A DNA stretch of 49,101 nucleotides from Cylindrodendrum hubeiense (taxonomy: Eukaryota; Ascomycota; Sordariomycetes; Hypocreales; Nectriaceae): contig JAANBB010000310.1 of assembly GCA_014621425.1 (NCBI GenBank), forward strand, positions 1 through 49,101, read 5' to 3'. A program made the position numbers and the translations under genes. Shown piece by piece: positions 32,180 to 42,897 of the stretch. Position 1 is the stretch's first letter. Each line of letters begins with the position of its first letter. Below the pieces are notes generated by a model that made no database searches, was not told where the DNA came from, and saw only the letters and a list, made by a program, of their open reading frames with translations.

Positions 32180-33648
32180 ATGGCCGTCGCTACACTTCTG
32201 GAGGAACAGGCAGAACTGCCAAGCGCAGAGAGCACCAAGGCGTACTGGCACAAAGAGCCGTCCCAGATACTGCTGGGGCACCGAACTACACCTGAGCTCC
32301 CAGCGGCTGCTGACGTTGTCGTCGTGGGCAGCGGTATCACGGGGACATTTGCGGCACGGGAGCTTGTCAATGGCGGCAAGTCGGTGTTGATGCTTGAGGC
32401 AAGAGAAGCGTGTTGGGGAGCTACAGGACGGGTGAGTTTCCCTTTTTACATCCCAGATCTGGAGTTTGAAGTTTGAAGTGTTGAAGAATTTCAATTCAAC
32501 ATGGTGGCCGAGGTTGATCTTGATAATGACAGAACGGCGGCCATTGCCAACCTCTCATCTACGCCGCTCCACCGCACATATCCCGCTTCGAGCTGGCCAC
32601 TTATAGATTCCTGCGAGACCTCGTCGCAGAGTATAACATCCCTTGCGACTGGGAAACCGTTGGGGGCGTTCACACCCTCCCAGACCGCGAGACGCTTGAT
32701 CTGGTCATCAAGCACCTGAACCGCCTCAAGAAGGACTTCCCCGACCTCACCGATGAGGCATCCCTTATCACGGACCAGGACGGACTGCAGAAACTAAGGG
32801 TTCCAGAGGCTTTTGCTGCAGTGTACCAGCCCAGTGCTGCAAAGTTGTGGCCCTACAAGCTTGTTGCGTGGGTGCTGGAGCGCCTCCTCGCTGAGCATGG
32901 TCCCGACGGCTTCAACCTCCAGACGAAGACACCGGTGGAGCATCTCCAGCGTGTCGGTGACATCTGGGTCCTCCACACGGCCCGCGGTCAAGTAACTGCC
33001 AAGGTTGTCTTGCTGGCCACCAACGCCTACACATCCCACCTGCTCCCCAAGCTCAGCGGCCTACTTGTCCCTGTTCGCGGCCAGGTCTGCGCGCTAAAGC
33101 CCCCCGCCGATAGCACCGCCCTTGAGCATAGTCACGTCTGGGTGGCCCCTGGCGGCGACGACTACCTCGTACAGCGGCCTACAGGCGAGTTGATCCTGGG
33201 CGGCGAGCGGCTGAGCATTCCAGATGGCCAGATCGGCGTCTCGCGAGACGATAGTGTTGATCCAACGGTGGGCCGCCAGCTGCGCGCCGCTATGCAGCAC
33301 GCCGTGAAGCTCAAGTCCCCGAGCGATCCCGAAGACCCGACCCTCGCGGCTGCGTATGAGTGGACGGGCATTATGGGATATTCGCGCGACGGACACCCAT
33401 GGGTAGGCCGTGTTCCGGCCGGGCTGGGTGGCGCCGATGGTCTCTGGATCAGCGCCGGGTATACGGGCCATGGCATGCCGGTCACGGCTCGGTGCGGCAT
33501 CGCCGTGGCTGAGGAGATCCTGGGTCGTTCAGGTGGCGTGGATCTTCCCGCTGAGTTCCGGATCGATGCCGGGAGAGCCGAGAGGGCCCAGGGGACCGTG
33601 TTACCGACTACGTTGCTAGAGGAGATTCGGGCGCTGATCGTTGAGTAA
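32180..33648 (+). CDS. FAD-dependent oxidoreductase, DAO family (PuuB/OrdL-like)
   Basis: Two exons, 32180-32431 and 32533-33648, give 455 residues; the 101-bp intron runs GTGAGT to GACAG at phase 0. The dinucleotide-binding motif is VVVVGSGITGTFAARELV (GSGITG at 50-55) with the acidic end of strand 2 in VLMLEA. The join across the intron restores GATGRNGGHCQP, the GRNGG motif of gamma-glutamylputrescine oxidase-like enzymes. C-terminal flavin-domain motifs are MGYSRDGHPWVGRVP and GLWISAGYTGHGMP. Family members oxidise amines or amino acids with FAD and release H2O2; the actual substrate is not readable. The C-terminus (ALIVE) has no peroxisomal signal. It is tail to tail with the CoA ligase, 345 bp apart. 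Confidence 0.92.
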
Positions 33649-33993
33649 GAATGTCTACGACTCTAGACGCCTTGTTTCTGACAAACGAGACATGATCAGC
33701 AGTATCAGGTACAAACAGAATGATGTGATAATTGATGGCTGATGATATTCCACCCCCTAAAGACCTATTACTATGCATGTATCTCATAATACAACGCTGT
33801 CTTGTAAACAAACTCACGAAAGCACTACTTGCAGCAAGCCCACTCAGAAGAATCACACACACATGATCTCCACTGCCACCCTTATGCCTGATTCTACTGT
33901 GTGTGCTACAGACGAAGTGCAGACGTGTCAAGAGTCACGTCCTGCAGGAAGAAAACCACACGGATTAGTAGGTTCGTACAAGGCGCCGCCAAC
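33649..33993. other. Convergent 3' regions of FAD oxidoreductase and CoA ligase
   Basis: A 345-bp AT-richer spacer between two facing stop codons. It should hold both 3' untranslated regions. I see no hairpin terminator (not expected here) and no gene. Confidence 0.4.
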
Positions 33994-35867
33994 TCACAGC
34001 TTGGGGCGCACCTCTCCGCCTTTACAAACCTCCCGCTTCGCCCGTTCGCGAAGCGTCTTGCGCAAGATTTTACCTGACTGCGAAGTCAGAGTTAGTTGGG
34101 TGTCTCAGGGGATGAATAATAAAAGATCGAAGATATAACGAAGGAGGGGATCTGAGAGGAGGGGGATTCGAGATAGAAGACATACAGGGATCTTGGGGAT
34201 GGTGTCGATAAAAACCACACCGCCCGCCAGCCGCTTGTGCCGTGCAACACGGGCGGCAAGCCAGGAGGCAATATCATCTTCAGTGGTGTCTTTGGCGTTT
34301 GGTGACTTGACGATGTAGCCCCGGGGAACCTCCTCACCATTGATGGTAACACCAATTACAGCCGCATCGGCGACGTCGTTCCGTTCCAAGAGAAGTGCTT
34401 CCAGCTCAGCTGGCGCAACCTGGAGTCCCTTGACTTTGATGAGTTCCTTGACGCGGTCGACGATGTGGAAGAACGTCCCTGATGCGAACTCCTCAACATG
34501 GGCAACGTCACCTGTGCGGAGCCATCGCGTGCCGTTTTCATCAGTGACAAATGCTTCTTCCGTTGCGGTTGGATTCCTCCAGTATCCACGCATGATAGTC
34601 GGACCAGTGAGCCAGAGCTCGCCGGGCGTGTTAGCCTCGGTGATCTCGGCACCTGTTTCCAGATGTACCAACTTGGCCTGGCAATTTGCCACTAGTTCAC
34701 CGACCGATGTGTTGGATGGCCGCGTTGGATCCCAAGAGAAGGTCGTGCATGTGGCTTCCGTCATGCCCCAGCCCTGCTTCGCGACCTCCCCTCCATGAGG
34801 CACCATGCTATTAACCTCGCGTTGGATATCCTTGGACAGCGGTGCAGCACCGCATGCAATCATTTCGATGCTGCTGAGGTCGGCGCGGCGGGCGAGAGGA
34901 TGCTTGCTCATGAGCACAAGGATGGGCGGGGCTGTAAAGAGCTTGGTGATGCGGAATGCTTGTATGTGAGCTAGCATCTTGGGGAAGTTGAAGGAGGGCA
35001 TGACGTAGACAGGGACACCTTCGTAGGGAAGGTAGTTGATAAAATAGCCCATGCTGAATGCATGACACATCGGGAGAAAGCAGAGAGCGGCGGCGCGGCT
35101 TGTCTTGCTCTCATACTCGGGGTCGAGTTGGTTGAAGTGTATTGCGCCAACCCCGTTGGCGACGTGGTTGTAATGTGTTATCTCAACGCCTTTAGGAACA
35201 CCAGTCTGAGCTAACAATTAGAAATGATTGATGAAGAATGAAACGATGCTTTGTTACATACCGTGCCTGAGCTGTAGTTGAGGCCGCAAGTCACTTTCTT
35301 TGAGTCTTCCGGTTCGGCCCAGATGAACTCTTCCCCCTTGGTTTGGGATGCGATAAGATCAGTCCAATGCCTGCTCCCATCACGAGGCTCCTGCTCGACA
35401 TCCGGAGAGTCTGGAAGTGTAGAGTCGAACATGAATATCCGATTATGCTTCAAACCAACTAGGTCGGCTGCTTCCAGCGCAACGTCAAAGATACTCTCTG
35501 CTGCGATCATCATACAAGCCCCGCTATCTTTTAGCTGGAAGGCCAATTCGCGGGCTACGTACCCATGGTTCGCTCCAGTGAAGACACCACCAGCCATCCA
35601 TACACCCATAGCAATAACCGGGAAGAAGATACTGTTGAAGGAGTAGAGCAACACGCGGTCGCCCGGTTTGAGACCGTCATTAATGAGGCCGACTGCGATG
35701 CGTTTAGCAAGGAGCCGGCCCTGGGTATATGTAAGATAGTGAGTCTCGGGTCGGTCCGCATCAATCCAGGCCTTCTTGTCAGAAAGAGGCCCAGAAGGGG
35801 ACCCGAAAACCCATTGCTGGATGGAACAGTTGGGAATCGGCACTGAGAATCGTGATTTGATAGGCAT
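33994..35867 (-). CDS. AMP-forming acyl/aryl-CoA ligase (4-coumarate:CoA ligase-like)
   Basis: Three exons read 35867-35262, 35205-34186 and 34077-33994, giving 569 residues; introns are 56 and 108 bp, both phase 0. The start MPIKSRFSVPIPNCSIQQWVFG is typical of fungal 4CL-like proteins, so the in-frame ATG at 36125 is rejected. The first splice rebuilds the P-loop YSSGTTGVPKG. Further motifs are GWGMTEATCT, the ATP-binding YW...WLRTGDV region, VDRVKELIKVKGLQVAPAE and, restored by the last intron, IPKIPSGKILRKTLRERAK with the catalytic Lys. It adenylates a carboxylic acid and forms its CoA thioester; chain type is unknown. It ends PKL, similar to but weaker than the peroxisomal SKL signal. 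All catalytic motifs are present. Confidence 0.93.
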
Positions 35868-38054
35868 CGTTGGATGGGAGTGTCCCCATAGGATCAACGA
35901 AGCGGCTTTGAAGAGAGGACAGAGCGGGGAAAGTGACGATGCTCTTCCTTCAACAGAGGCGCCTTGGGAGTGAAATGCTGTGCCAATTGGGGCAGCCACA
36001 CGAAGATAAGTAGTATATATGCCGTACGACGACTGGCAAAAGTGCTTCGCCCTCGCGGCGCAGACTGGCTTTCCTGGTGCTGTTCCTGATGTGAGTTGGC
36101 TTCCCGTCTTGGAAATATTCCCCAAAATAGAGTGCTTACGGTTGTAGGCTTCCGGTCTAGACGCTGCTACTCAATGGCGAGCGCTGATTGACGCAGGATT
36201 TCCGTTCCGTTCTCGGACGTCGATGCCAAGCCAGATGAGACGAGAGCCTAGGTGCCGGAATCGATGTCTCAATCGGACGTGTTGCTCGCCTCTCACGGTC
36301 AATGGTCTCAATACTGATTTAATAGCTCGATGCCAATATCGTGTCCATAGCGTGGAGGCGGAGGTGACCGAGATGGCATATATAAGTAGCGCTTCAGCTG
36401 AGTGTCTCAATCTCTCAGAACTAAAATTAGCTGGGCGACGCAATAGCACTAACACTTGGACCCCGCATGGGTTTGGATCCAGTCTGAGCCATGTGGCCAG
36501 CTGAGGCCCCATGTCCATTGAGAAACGACATGGCGCGAGAGATTTACTGGGTACTGCTTGTCAATGGCATGATTTGCGTTGTTTGGTGCGAGGACTGCGC
36601 GAACGGGGTTTGCGTGCAAAGAGCACGTCCACCATTTTGGTTGTCAACGCATCCTCGTGTAAGCCACCCAAGGATACAGCATGTGCGGCTGTGGTACCCA
36701 TGTACTCAATTCATTGTGCCACGCTGGCTGGTGTACATAACAACTTCCCGTACGCGAAAGGCCATTTCGGTGCGAGCCGCGTATTTTCTTGAGCGTGAGA
36801 GCGAGCGCGAGGTTACGTGTCTTGGGTGAGCGGGATGGGGCGAAGATCCCGAAACCCCTTTAAGCTTATATTGACTTGTGCACACCACCAGGAAGCAGCC
36901 TCCGATGTCCAGTTCTCGATGGGATAGTGACCAAATTGGATAACCGTGAATGAATTGAGTGGAAATGAAGAGTATTATTTTCATTGATGCCGAAACAACA
37001 AGGCGAGGACTTGTAGCTGGAAACGCGTCGAGTCGTGGCTTGCCAGGGGAGATTCATTTCCGATCTGTTGTACCATTCTGCGCGCTGCATGCTCAGACCG
37101 GCGCACTTGCATGGTTCATTGTAAAATTTGTAACGATTCTGCACGGCGAGCTCAATTTGTATCAAGCCCGAGCGAATACCTGGTGGATGAGTATGGCGAA
37201 CACGAGACAGCGAGGTTGCAATTCGCATATGCCTGTATTCAGGTGTAGCAGTAAGGGAGCGAGGTAGGCCACATGTAGTTCTGTATAGGTAGAGCAAGAT
37301 GCAGTATTACGGACACCTCGAAGATCTTTCCGTGACTTTGATTCTTGGTTGGCCACGGGTCGGAAGTCGTGGTATGGGCAGCAGACACTCGGTAAACAAG
37401 GAGGACTGCAGATTAGAGCTTGGCTTCTCCGTCACCCACCATCAATTCTATTATCCTGCTTTCAGGCCTGAGAATATGTTCTGTTAGGCTCCGATAAGCG
37501 AGCGCATGGTATGCAGTGCAGATCACAACCCATATCAGGCCAAGAAGCCTTTTGTTTTGGGTTCGACGCATGCAAACCTGAGGGCAAGCAACCGTGTGAA
37601 CTGGGCAGATACCGTTTGGTTCAATCCCTTATAAAAAAAATTGGAAGAAGGAAAATAAAAGGAAAAAGGAGATTAAAACTGGTATGGGTCGCGGAGGAAT
37701 AAAAGGGGAAACGAGAACATTTGGTGCATACACGAAAGAGTGAGGTACTCAGACGACCTTTCTTTTGAGCTTGACAGGCGTGGAGGCGGCAGTAAAGCAG
37801 GACGGACTGTGAGGGCGAGGCAGGTACGTACTCTTCCCACTCTCCTCAATTCCTTGGGCACCGGAGCAAGGCCAAGCACCGGCTAAACCCGACATTCAAC
37901 CGAACGCACCAATCACGAGTGCGCATTTTGCAAGCAGCTCCAACTGGAAGCCCAGACAAGCGACGACATTTTGAAAGGCCGACGCTTCACGATCAACTCG
38001 CACCACGACCACGTCCCCGTCTTCTCTCATCGACGCCCCCTCCCATTCACCACC
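35868..38054. promoter_or_regulatory. Divergent region between CoA ligase and nuo-24
   Basis: A 2.2-kb region with no supported gene. Short frames here lack conserved features. A CCAAT box at about 37907-37911 lies about 145 bp before the nuo-24 ATG, fitting a respiratory gene promoter. A-rich sequence around 37630-37680 stands out from the rest. Confidence 0.45.
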
Positions 38055-39170
38055 ATGGCGAGCAAACTCACCCATTTCGTCACCCGGTCCGCCCTCCGGT
38101 GCGCCTCCCGGGTCGCCCGTCCTCAGTCCCGCGCCTTCTCCCTCACAGCCTCCCGACCGAGCGATGTCCTCATGGTGGTAAGCGGTCACAATCTCCCCCC
38201 ACGAGGCTCCCCCAGGGCCCATTGGCACCTCAATTGCCGCCCCCGCGCCCCGGGCGAGCCTTGGACGGCCTCAGAGCCGTGTTTTTGATGGGCTCGATCG
38301 CTGACGCTGCTCCCAAAGCACCGAAACACCGCCGATAACAACCCCAACATCCCCTTCAAGTTCAACGAGCAGAATCAGGCCGTCATTGCCGAGATCCTCA
38401 AGCGATACCCCCCCCAGTACAAGAAGGGCGCCGTCATGCCCCTGCTTGACCTCGGCCAGCGCCAGCACGGATTCACCAGCATCAGCGTCATGAACGAGGT
38501 CGCCCGCATGCTCGACATGCCCCCGATGCGCGTCTACGAGGTTGCGTCCTTTTACACCATGTACAACCGAACCCCCGTGGGCAAGTTCTTCGTCCAGATC
38601 TGCACAACGGTATGTGTACCCCTCCACACGGCTCGACTTTTTTGCGAGAATACGGTGTTGCCCGGTTACAATTGTTGGTTGAGGGGAGGGAATGATCCCT
38701 CGGATGTGGCCGGATGAGGACGGACTATGACGGATGAACACCACAAACCGTCAACTTTTTTCTTTTGGCAATTACAGACCGGCTGACAATGGAATGAACA
38801 GACCCCCTGCCAACTCGGCGGCTGCGGCTCCGACTCTATCGTCAAGGCCATCAAGGACCACCTCGGCATCAAGCAGGGTGAGACCACCGCCGACGGTCTC
38901 TTCACCATCCTCGAGGTCGAATGCCTCGGCGCCTGCGTCAACGCCCCCATGATCCAGATCAACGACGACTACTACGAGGATCTCACCCCCGAAACCGTCC
39001 GCGACCTGCTTACGGCCCTCAAGGAGAGCGCCACCGCTGCCAACCCCTCCTCCGTCAAGGTCCCCGCGCCTGGTCCCCTGAGCAGCAGAGATACGTGCGA
39101 GAACAGCGCCGGAAAGACCAACCTGCTAGATGAGCCCTGGGGAGTGGAGAAGACGCGAGCGGACTTGTAG
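38055..39170 (+). CDS. nuo-24: NADH:ubiquinone oxidoreductase 24-kDa subunit (complex I, NDUFV2)
   Basis: Three exons, 38055-38177, 38319-38609 and 38802-39170, give 260 residues; introns are 141 and 192 bp, phase 0. The N-terminus [21 protein letters not shown] is an Arg-rich mitochondrial presequence. The mature part starts near [15 protein letters not shown]. Four cysteines for the N1a-type [2Fe-2S] cluster are visible: CTTTPC (Cys136, Cys141) and ECLGAC (Cys179, Cys183). The conserved [17 protein letters not shown] precedes the first pair, and the second intron falls inside the first Cys motif. The C-terminus ends [13 protein letters not shown], usual for fungal forms. It sits in the peripheral NADH-oxidising module of complex I in the matrix. 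The kelch gene converges 284 bp downstream. Confidence 0.96.
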
Positions 39171-39454
39171 AACAATATTCTTTTTAAAGGGCACCTTTCA
39201 CTTGTTTCCTTGGGTCGAGACGAAAGTGATGGAAAAGGCTTCGGAGAGGGCCGAGGACTGTACATAACACTGCGTTAAATGCTAGCAAATGGTATAGAAA
39301 CGTGGATTCTTCCAAACTACGTGAGATCCTTGGTTTTTGGTTTGTTGGTTCTGCCATCGTACATGTGAAATATTTCAAACATCATAAAAAGAAAACTTCC
39401 CAAGACTTGCTGCAAGCTCATACCCAACTTTTTCACATCACCGATATCGCAAAC

Positions 39455-41179
39455 TCAGGATCCCAGCCTCAAGATCCAGCCGTCGCCCAGCCGCCAGTTA
39501 TCCTCTCCCATGCCACCCCAGATCAGGATGGCGTTCTCCTCGAGGTCACCCATCACAGCACTCGAGAGCCAACCTCTGGGTTCGGGCAACTCGGTGTCAT
39601 TGTCATCATCGTAGGGCGCCAGGTCGACCTTAGTCCACTTACCCTCGCCGGTCTTGCGTCCGATGGCCTGCCACATGGCAGCGGTAACACTGGCGGCAGT
39701 CATGCCCAGCGGGGGCACCTGGAACATCCAGACGTCGTCAAGGTACTTGTCTGAACCGGTTTGGGCATCGGAGTTGGGGTCATGCTCGCCCATGGTCAGG
39801 ACAAGGTACTCGTAGCCGCCGCCGAGGGTGAGGGCCTCGAGAGAGATGGCACTGCGAGGCTGAGGCCACTTCTGGAAGGACTCGCCGGCGATCTCGGTGG
39901 GAGAGGACTCGGTGTTTTCCTCGAGGATGGATTGCCAGCCGCCGCGGGCACGGATGGCGACCTCGCCCTTGGTGCCCTGGTCATCAAAGGACTCTACTTC
40001 AAGGTGAATGAAATCAAGTTGACCGCCGAGCTCAACCTTGCCGTCGAAGCCACCGAAGCGGAACAGTCGGCTCTTGCTGATGCAGATGGCCGTGCCACTC
40101 CTGGCAGGTCCTGGGGCGGCGGGAAGCTCGCTCCAGGTGCGCTCGCGAACGTTGAAAGCCCAGATATCATTGAGGCGGTCTCCATTGGCGACGCACCCGG
40201 CATGGATGAAGAAGGTACCGTAGCCATCCGACTCCTCGTCAACAGCCTCCTCAGCGAACTTGCCAATGATGGGATCCTGGGGGATGCCAGTCTTGGAGGT
40301 ATCACCGAGGGCCCACTGCTGCCACGTCTCAGGCTGCTTGGGGCGCGAGATGGCGAAGTCTCTCGGGCGGTCAGTGGCAGTGGCGCAGTGGTAGCTTCGG
40401 GGCGCAGGGTGAGGGATGATGGCGCCGCCCTTTATGGCTGGGGCAGGATCGAGGTAGGACCAGGAGTGGGAGCGGGTGTCGTAGACCCAGACACGGCCGG
40501 CTTCCTCGAGAGGCGCCAGATCAGGGCCAGCGCTGCCGCCGAAGAGGAAGATGCGGCTTCCAATGACGGCGGTGGCATGACCGCCTCGCGGTCCCGGCAC
40601 ATCGCCCAGGTTGGGACGCTCAGGGCCGGCAGGCCCTTTGCCCTTGGGGTCGCTTTGTGTCTCTTCGGCCGGGGCGGGAGACGTAAGCTCGACATCGTCG
40701 AGGGTTTTTTCGGTCGCTGGCGTCTCGTCCTTGGATTCTGCACCCTCCTCGGATTCTGCGCTCTCCTTGGGTTCTTCGCTCTCCTTGGACTCGGGTACCT
40801 CGGGCACCTCGGGCTCTGCAGGCGGCAGCTCATCCTGCTTTGCAGCGGCAGCCTTGATTTTGTAGTAGTCGGCGCCGGCACTGCTCCAGGGAAGGGTGAT
40901 GACATGCATGTCATTGTCGACGGGCTCGTTGGGGTTGTCCTCGCCGGGGTTGATCTCGCCGCCAAAGACGTAGGCCGAACCAGAGATGATGTTGAGAGAG
41001 TGGGCAGAGCGCGGGAGGGGCGGGATCGAGATGCGCTCCCAGGTGCCGTTGATGCCAGGCTCCTTGCGAGGCTCCTTGCGAGTCGCCACAGAGGTCACCG
41101 AAGGCATTGTAGGGAGGTTGTCTTGGACATTCTGGAAGAGGTCGGTGGTGCGACGCTTGAGCAAGGAGAAGGACTCCAT
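39455..41179 (-). CDS. Kelch-repeat beta-propeller protein
   Basis: A single exon of 574 residues from the ATG at 41179 (MESFSLLKRRTTDLF). Kelch-type blades show as hydrophobic-GG pairs: RSAHSLNIISGSAYVFGGEI, PRGGHATAVIGSRIFLFGG, then PRSYHCATA, PARSGTAICISKSRLFRFGG, and PRGWLSSAVMGDLEENAILI followed by WGGMGED. Between the first and second blade is a Glu/Pro/Ser-rich insert (about residues 118-200) of low complexity. Kelch propellers are protein-interaction modules; no catalytic domain is attached. The protein may be cytoplasmic, as I see no signal peptide. A 521-codon frame on the opposite strand within this gene is most likely a codon-usage shadow. Confidence 0.88.
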   Translation of the reverse strand: MESFSLLKRRTTDLFQNVQDNLPTMPSVTSVATRKEPRKEPGINGTWERISIPPLPRSAHSLNIISGSAYVFGGEINPGEDNPNEPVDNDMHVITLPWSSAGADYYKIKAAAAKQDELPPAEPEVPEVPESKESEEPKESAESEEGAESKDETPATEKTLDDVELTSPAPAEETQSDPKGKGPAGPERPNLGDVPGPRGGHATAVIGSRIFLFGGSAGPDLAPLEEAGRVWVYDTRSHSWSYLDPAPAIKGGAIIPHPAPRSYHCATATDRPRDFAISRPKQPETWQQWALGDTSKTGIPQDPIIGKFAEEAVDEESDGYGTFFIHAGCVANGDRLNDIWAFNVRERTWSELPAAPGPARSGTAICISKSRLFRFGGFDGKVELGGQLDFIHLEVESFDDQGTKGEVAIRARGGWQSILEENTESSPTEIAGESFQKWPQPRSAISLEALTLGGGYEYLVLTMGEHDPNSDAQTGSDKYLDDVWMFQVPPLGMTAASVTAAMWQAIGRKTGEGKWTKVDLAPYDDDNDTELPEPRGWLSSAVMGDLEENAILIWGGMGEDNWRLGDGWILRLGS

Positions 41180-42616
41180 TGTGATGGTTTGGGCGGGAGG
41201 GCCTCGCGAGGCCTTGACGTCGATGAAGCTTGGGTACGATTGAGGAATTCAGAGGGGAGGGGATTAGTCGCAGGTGTGGAGGAGGAGAAGGGAGCCAGGG
41301 AATTGAAGGAGAGAATGAAGAATTGAGGTGCAGGAGAATAAGCACGAGCTGAAGGCCGAAGCTGTCAGCGGGGAACAACCGTCGAGGATGGACTGGGATG
41401 TGAGGGTGTGGAAGGATGACGTATGTTTGTGGGTGGGACGACGAGTAGGGGACTTGCCAGGACCTGGTACTTGGTCAAGAACCGCCCGGATTCAGTGGGC
41501 TCCAGCTCAAGACAGAGGTCACCAAGACACAGTCGACGAGCAAGGAGAATGCGCGACTCGAGGCTTGTCAGCAGAGGCGCAATTAGGTCGAGGATAAGCA
41601 AGGATGAGAGCGGCCGGCCGACGAGGATGGATCATGGATGGAGGGGCATTGGCTTGCGGATGGCTACCTTGCCTTTTGCGACTAGCACTAGATACGAAGC
41701 TGACTCTACCACGCACAGAGGACGGCCGACGGCCTACGGCGCGGCCTTTGAACTGTACTATTTTCGTAAAAGGCTGCAAGGCCGATGCAAAAGGACACGA
41801 TTGACCAGTCCGCGGACGGGTGCATGTCAGAGTATGGGCCTGGAACCACGGCACCCTGAACGGACAAGGCGCCAAAAGGCGGGCCAGGGACTCATCATGG
41901 CGGAGCGGCGGCCAGCTGAGAGCGAGGAGGGGAAAGCGTCCCGTCACCTTTTAGTTAGCGGAGTGGGTGCCGGGCGTTTAGCGGCGTTGCAAGGTTCCAA
42001 GCGATTGTTTAGCAGCGACCAGATCCAGTCTTTAACAGTAAGGTACGGGGTATGGAGTACATCTCGCTGAGTCTGAGAGAGAGCAAGCTTTGGGAGGGGG
42101 GAGGGGGCCCAGTATTAACCAGGGGGACTCGGTCCGTGGTGTTGTGGTGGCGGGAGAGAACCAGTGCTCGGACGCTGGGCTTCGGTATTCTCGCACCCCA
42201 CGTACAACCTTGTAGTGTAGGTAGCCAGTTGTCCTCAACCCAGATCGTCGTGTTATTATTCCTGTTGGTTGGGCGTCGTGACGAGGTCATGTTTCAAATA
42301 ACCACGCGGCTGTGCCTGTGTCCCCCGTATCGTGTGCGCTGTCAATTCGAGTGCTGCTCCTGGTCCAGCGACAGCGACAGCGGCCGGGAATAATGGGACA
42401 TCCCAGCCCGTCCGCGCTACTCTGGTGTTACACTCGCTCTCGCTCTCGCGCTGGCCTTGGGGACATGGCGTAGAGCCTCGTTATGAATAGAACAAACAAA
42501 CAAACCCTACCTGCCGGAGGCTCTACTGCCGGAGGCTCTCCAAAGTGCGGAGTACAGATTACAGGCACTCCAGATATAGATAGCCATCAAATCTGCCCCG
42601 TTGGTCTGTCTGCCGG
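41180..42616. promoter_or_regulatory. Divergent region between the kelch gene and SEC6
   Basis: No gene is supported. A 15-bp tandem duplication (CTGCCGGAGGCTCTA/C) lies at 42511-42540. CCAAT boxes just beyond this stretch at 42660-42664 and 42694-42698 mark the SEC6 promoter. A CTCGCT repeat is at about 42433-42450. Confidence 0.4.
42511..42540. repeat. Tandem 15-bp duplication
   Basis: Two adjacent units of CTGCCGGAGGCTCT plus one variable base, seen directly. They lie about 120-150 bp upstream of the SEC6 CCAAT boxes. A role is not evident. Confidence 0.8.
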
Positions 42617-42659
42617 TTGCATCGCATCCGCCCACTGCAGCTAGCTGAGATGCCGCAAC

Positions 42660-42698
42660 CCAATCACCTCGTGCTGCGCAGCGCCCGCCACGGCCAAT
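42660..42698 (+). promoter_or_regulatory. Paired CCAAT boxes upstream of SEC6
   Basis: CCAAT occurs at 42660-42664 and 42694-42698 on the plus strand, 34 bp apart. If they are functional, transcription starts downstream of them, which would leave little room for extra coding exons before 42806. No TATA box is obvious. Confidence 0.4.
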
Positions 42699-42897
42699 CA
42701 ACACGGCCTCACGCGCTGCGGTGGACTGGCGACTTGAAGCATCACTCCCGCGGCGCAACACTGGCCGTTGACACGAACCTGGCCACCCTCGAACATCCCA
42801 CGCCCGCGCTGAAGCTGGAATTCTCGCGCAAGAAGGCGCCGTCGACAGCCAGCTGCGCAGCGGCCTGCGCGAGCAGCTCGAGACGACCCAGTCGGGC

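Noticed and set aside
39761..41326. A 521-codon open frame on the plus strand across the kelch gene
   Set aside because: Antisense shadow; Gly/Leu/Ala-rich with no domain, and the kelch blades are on the other strand.
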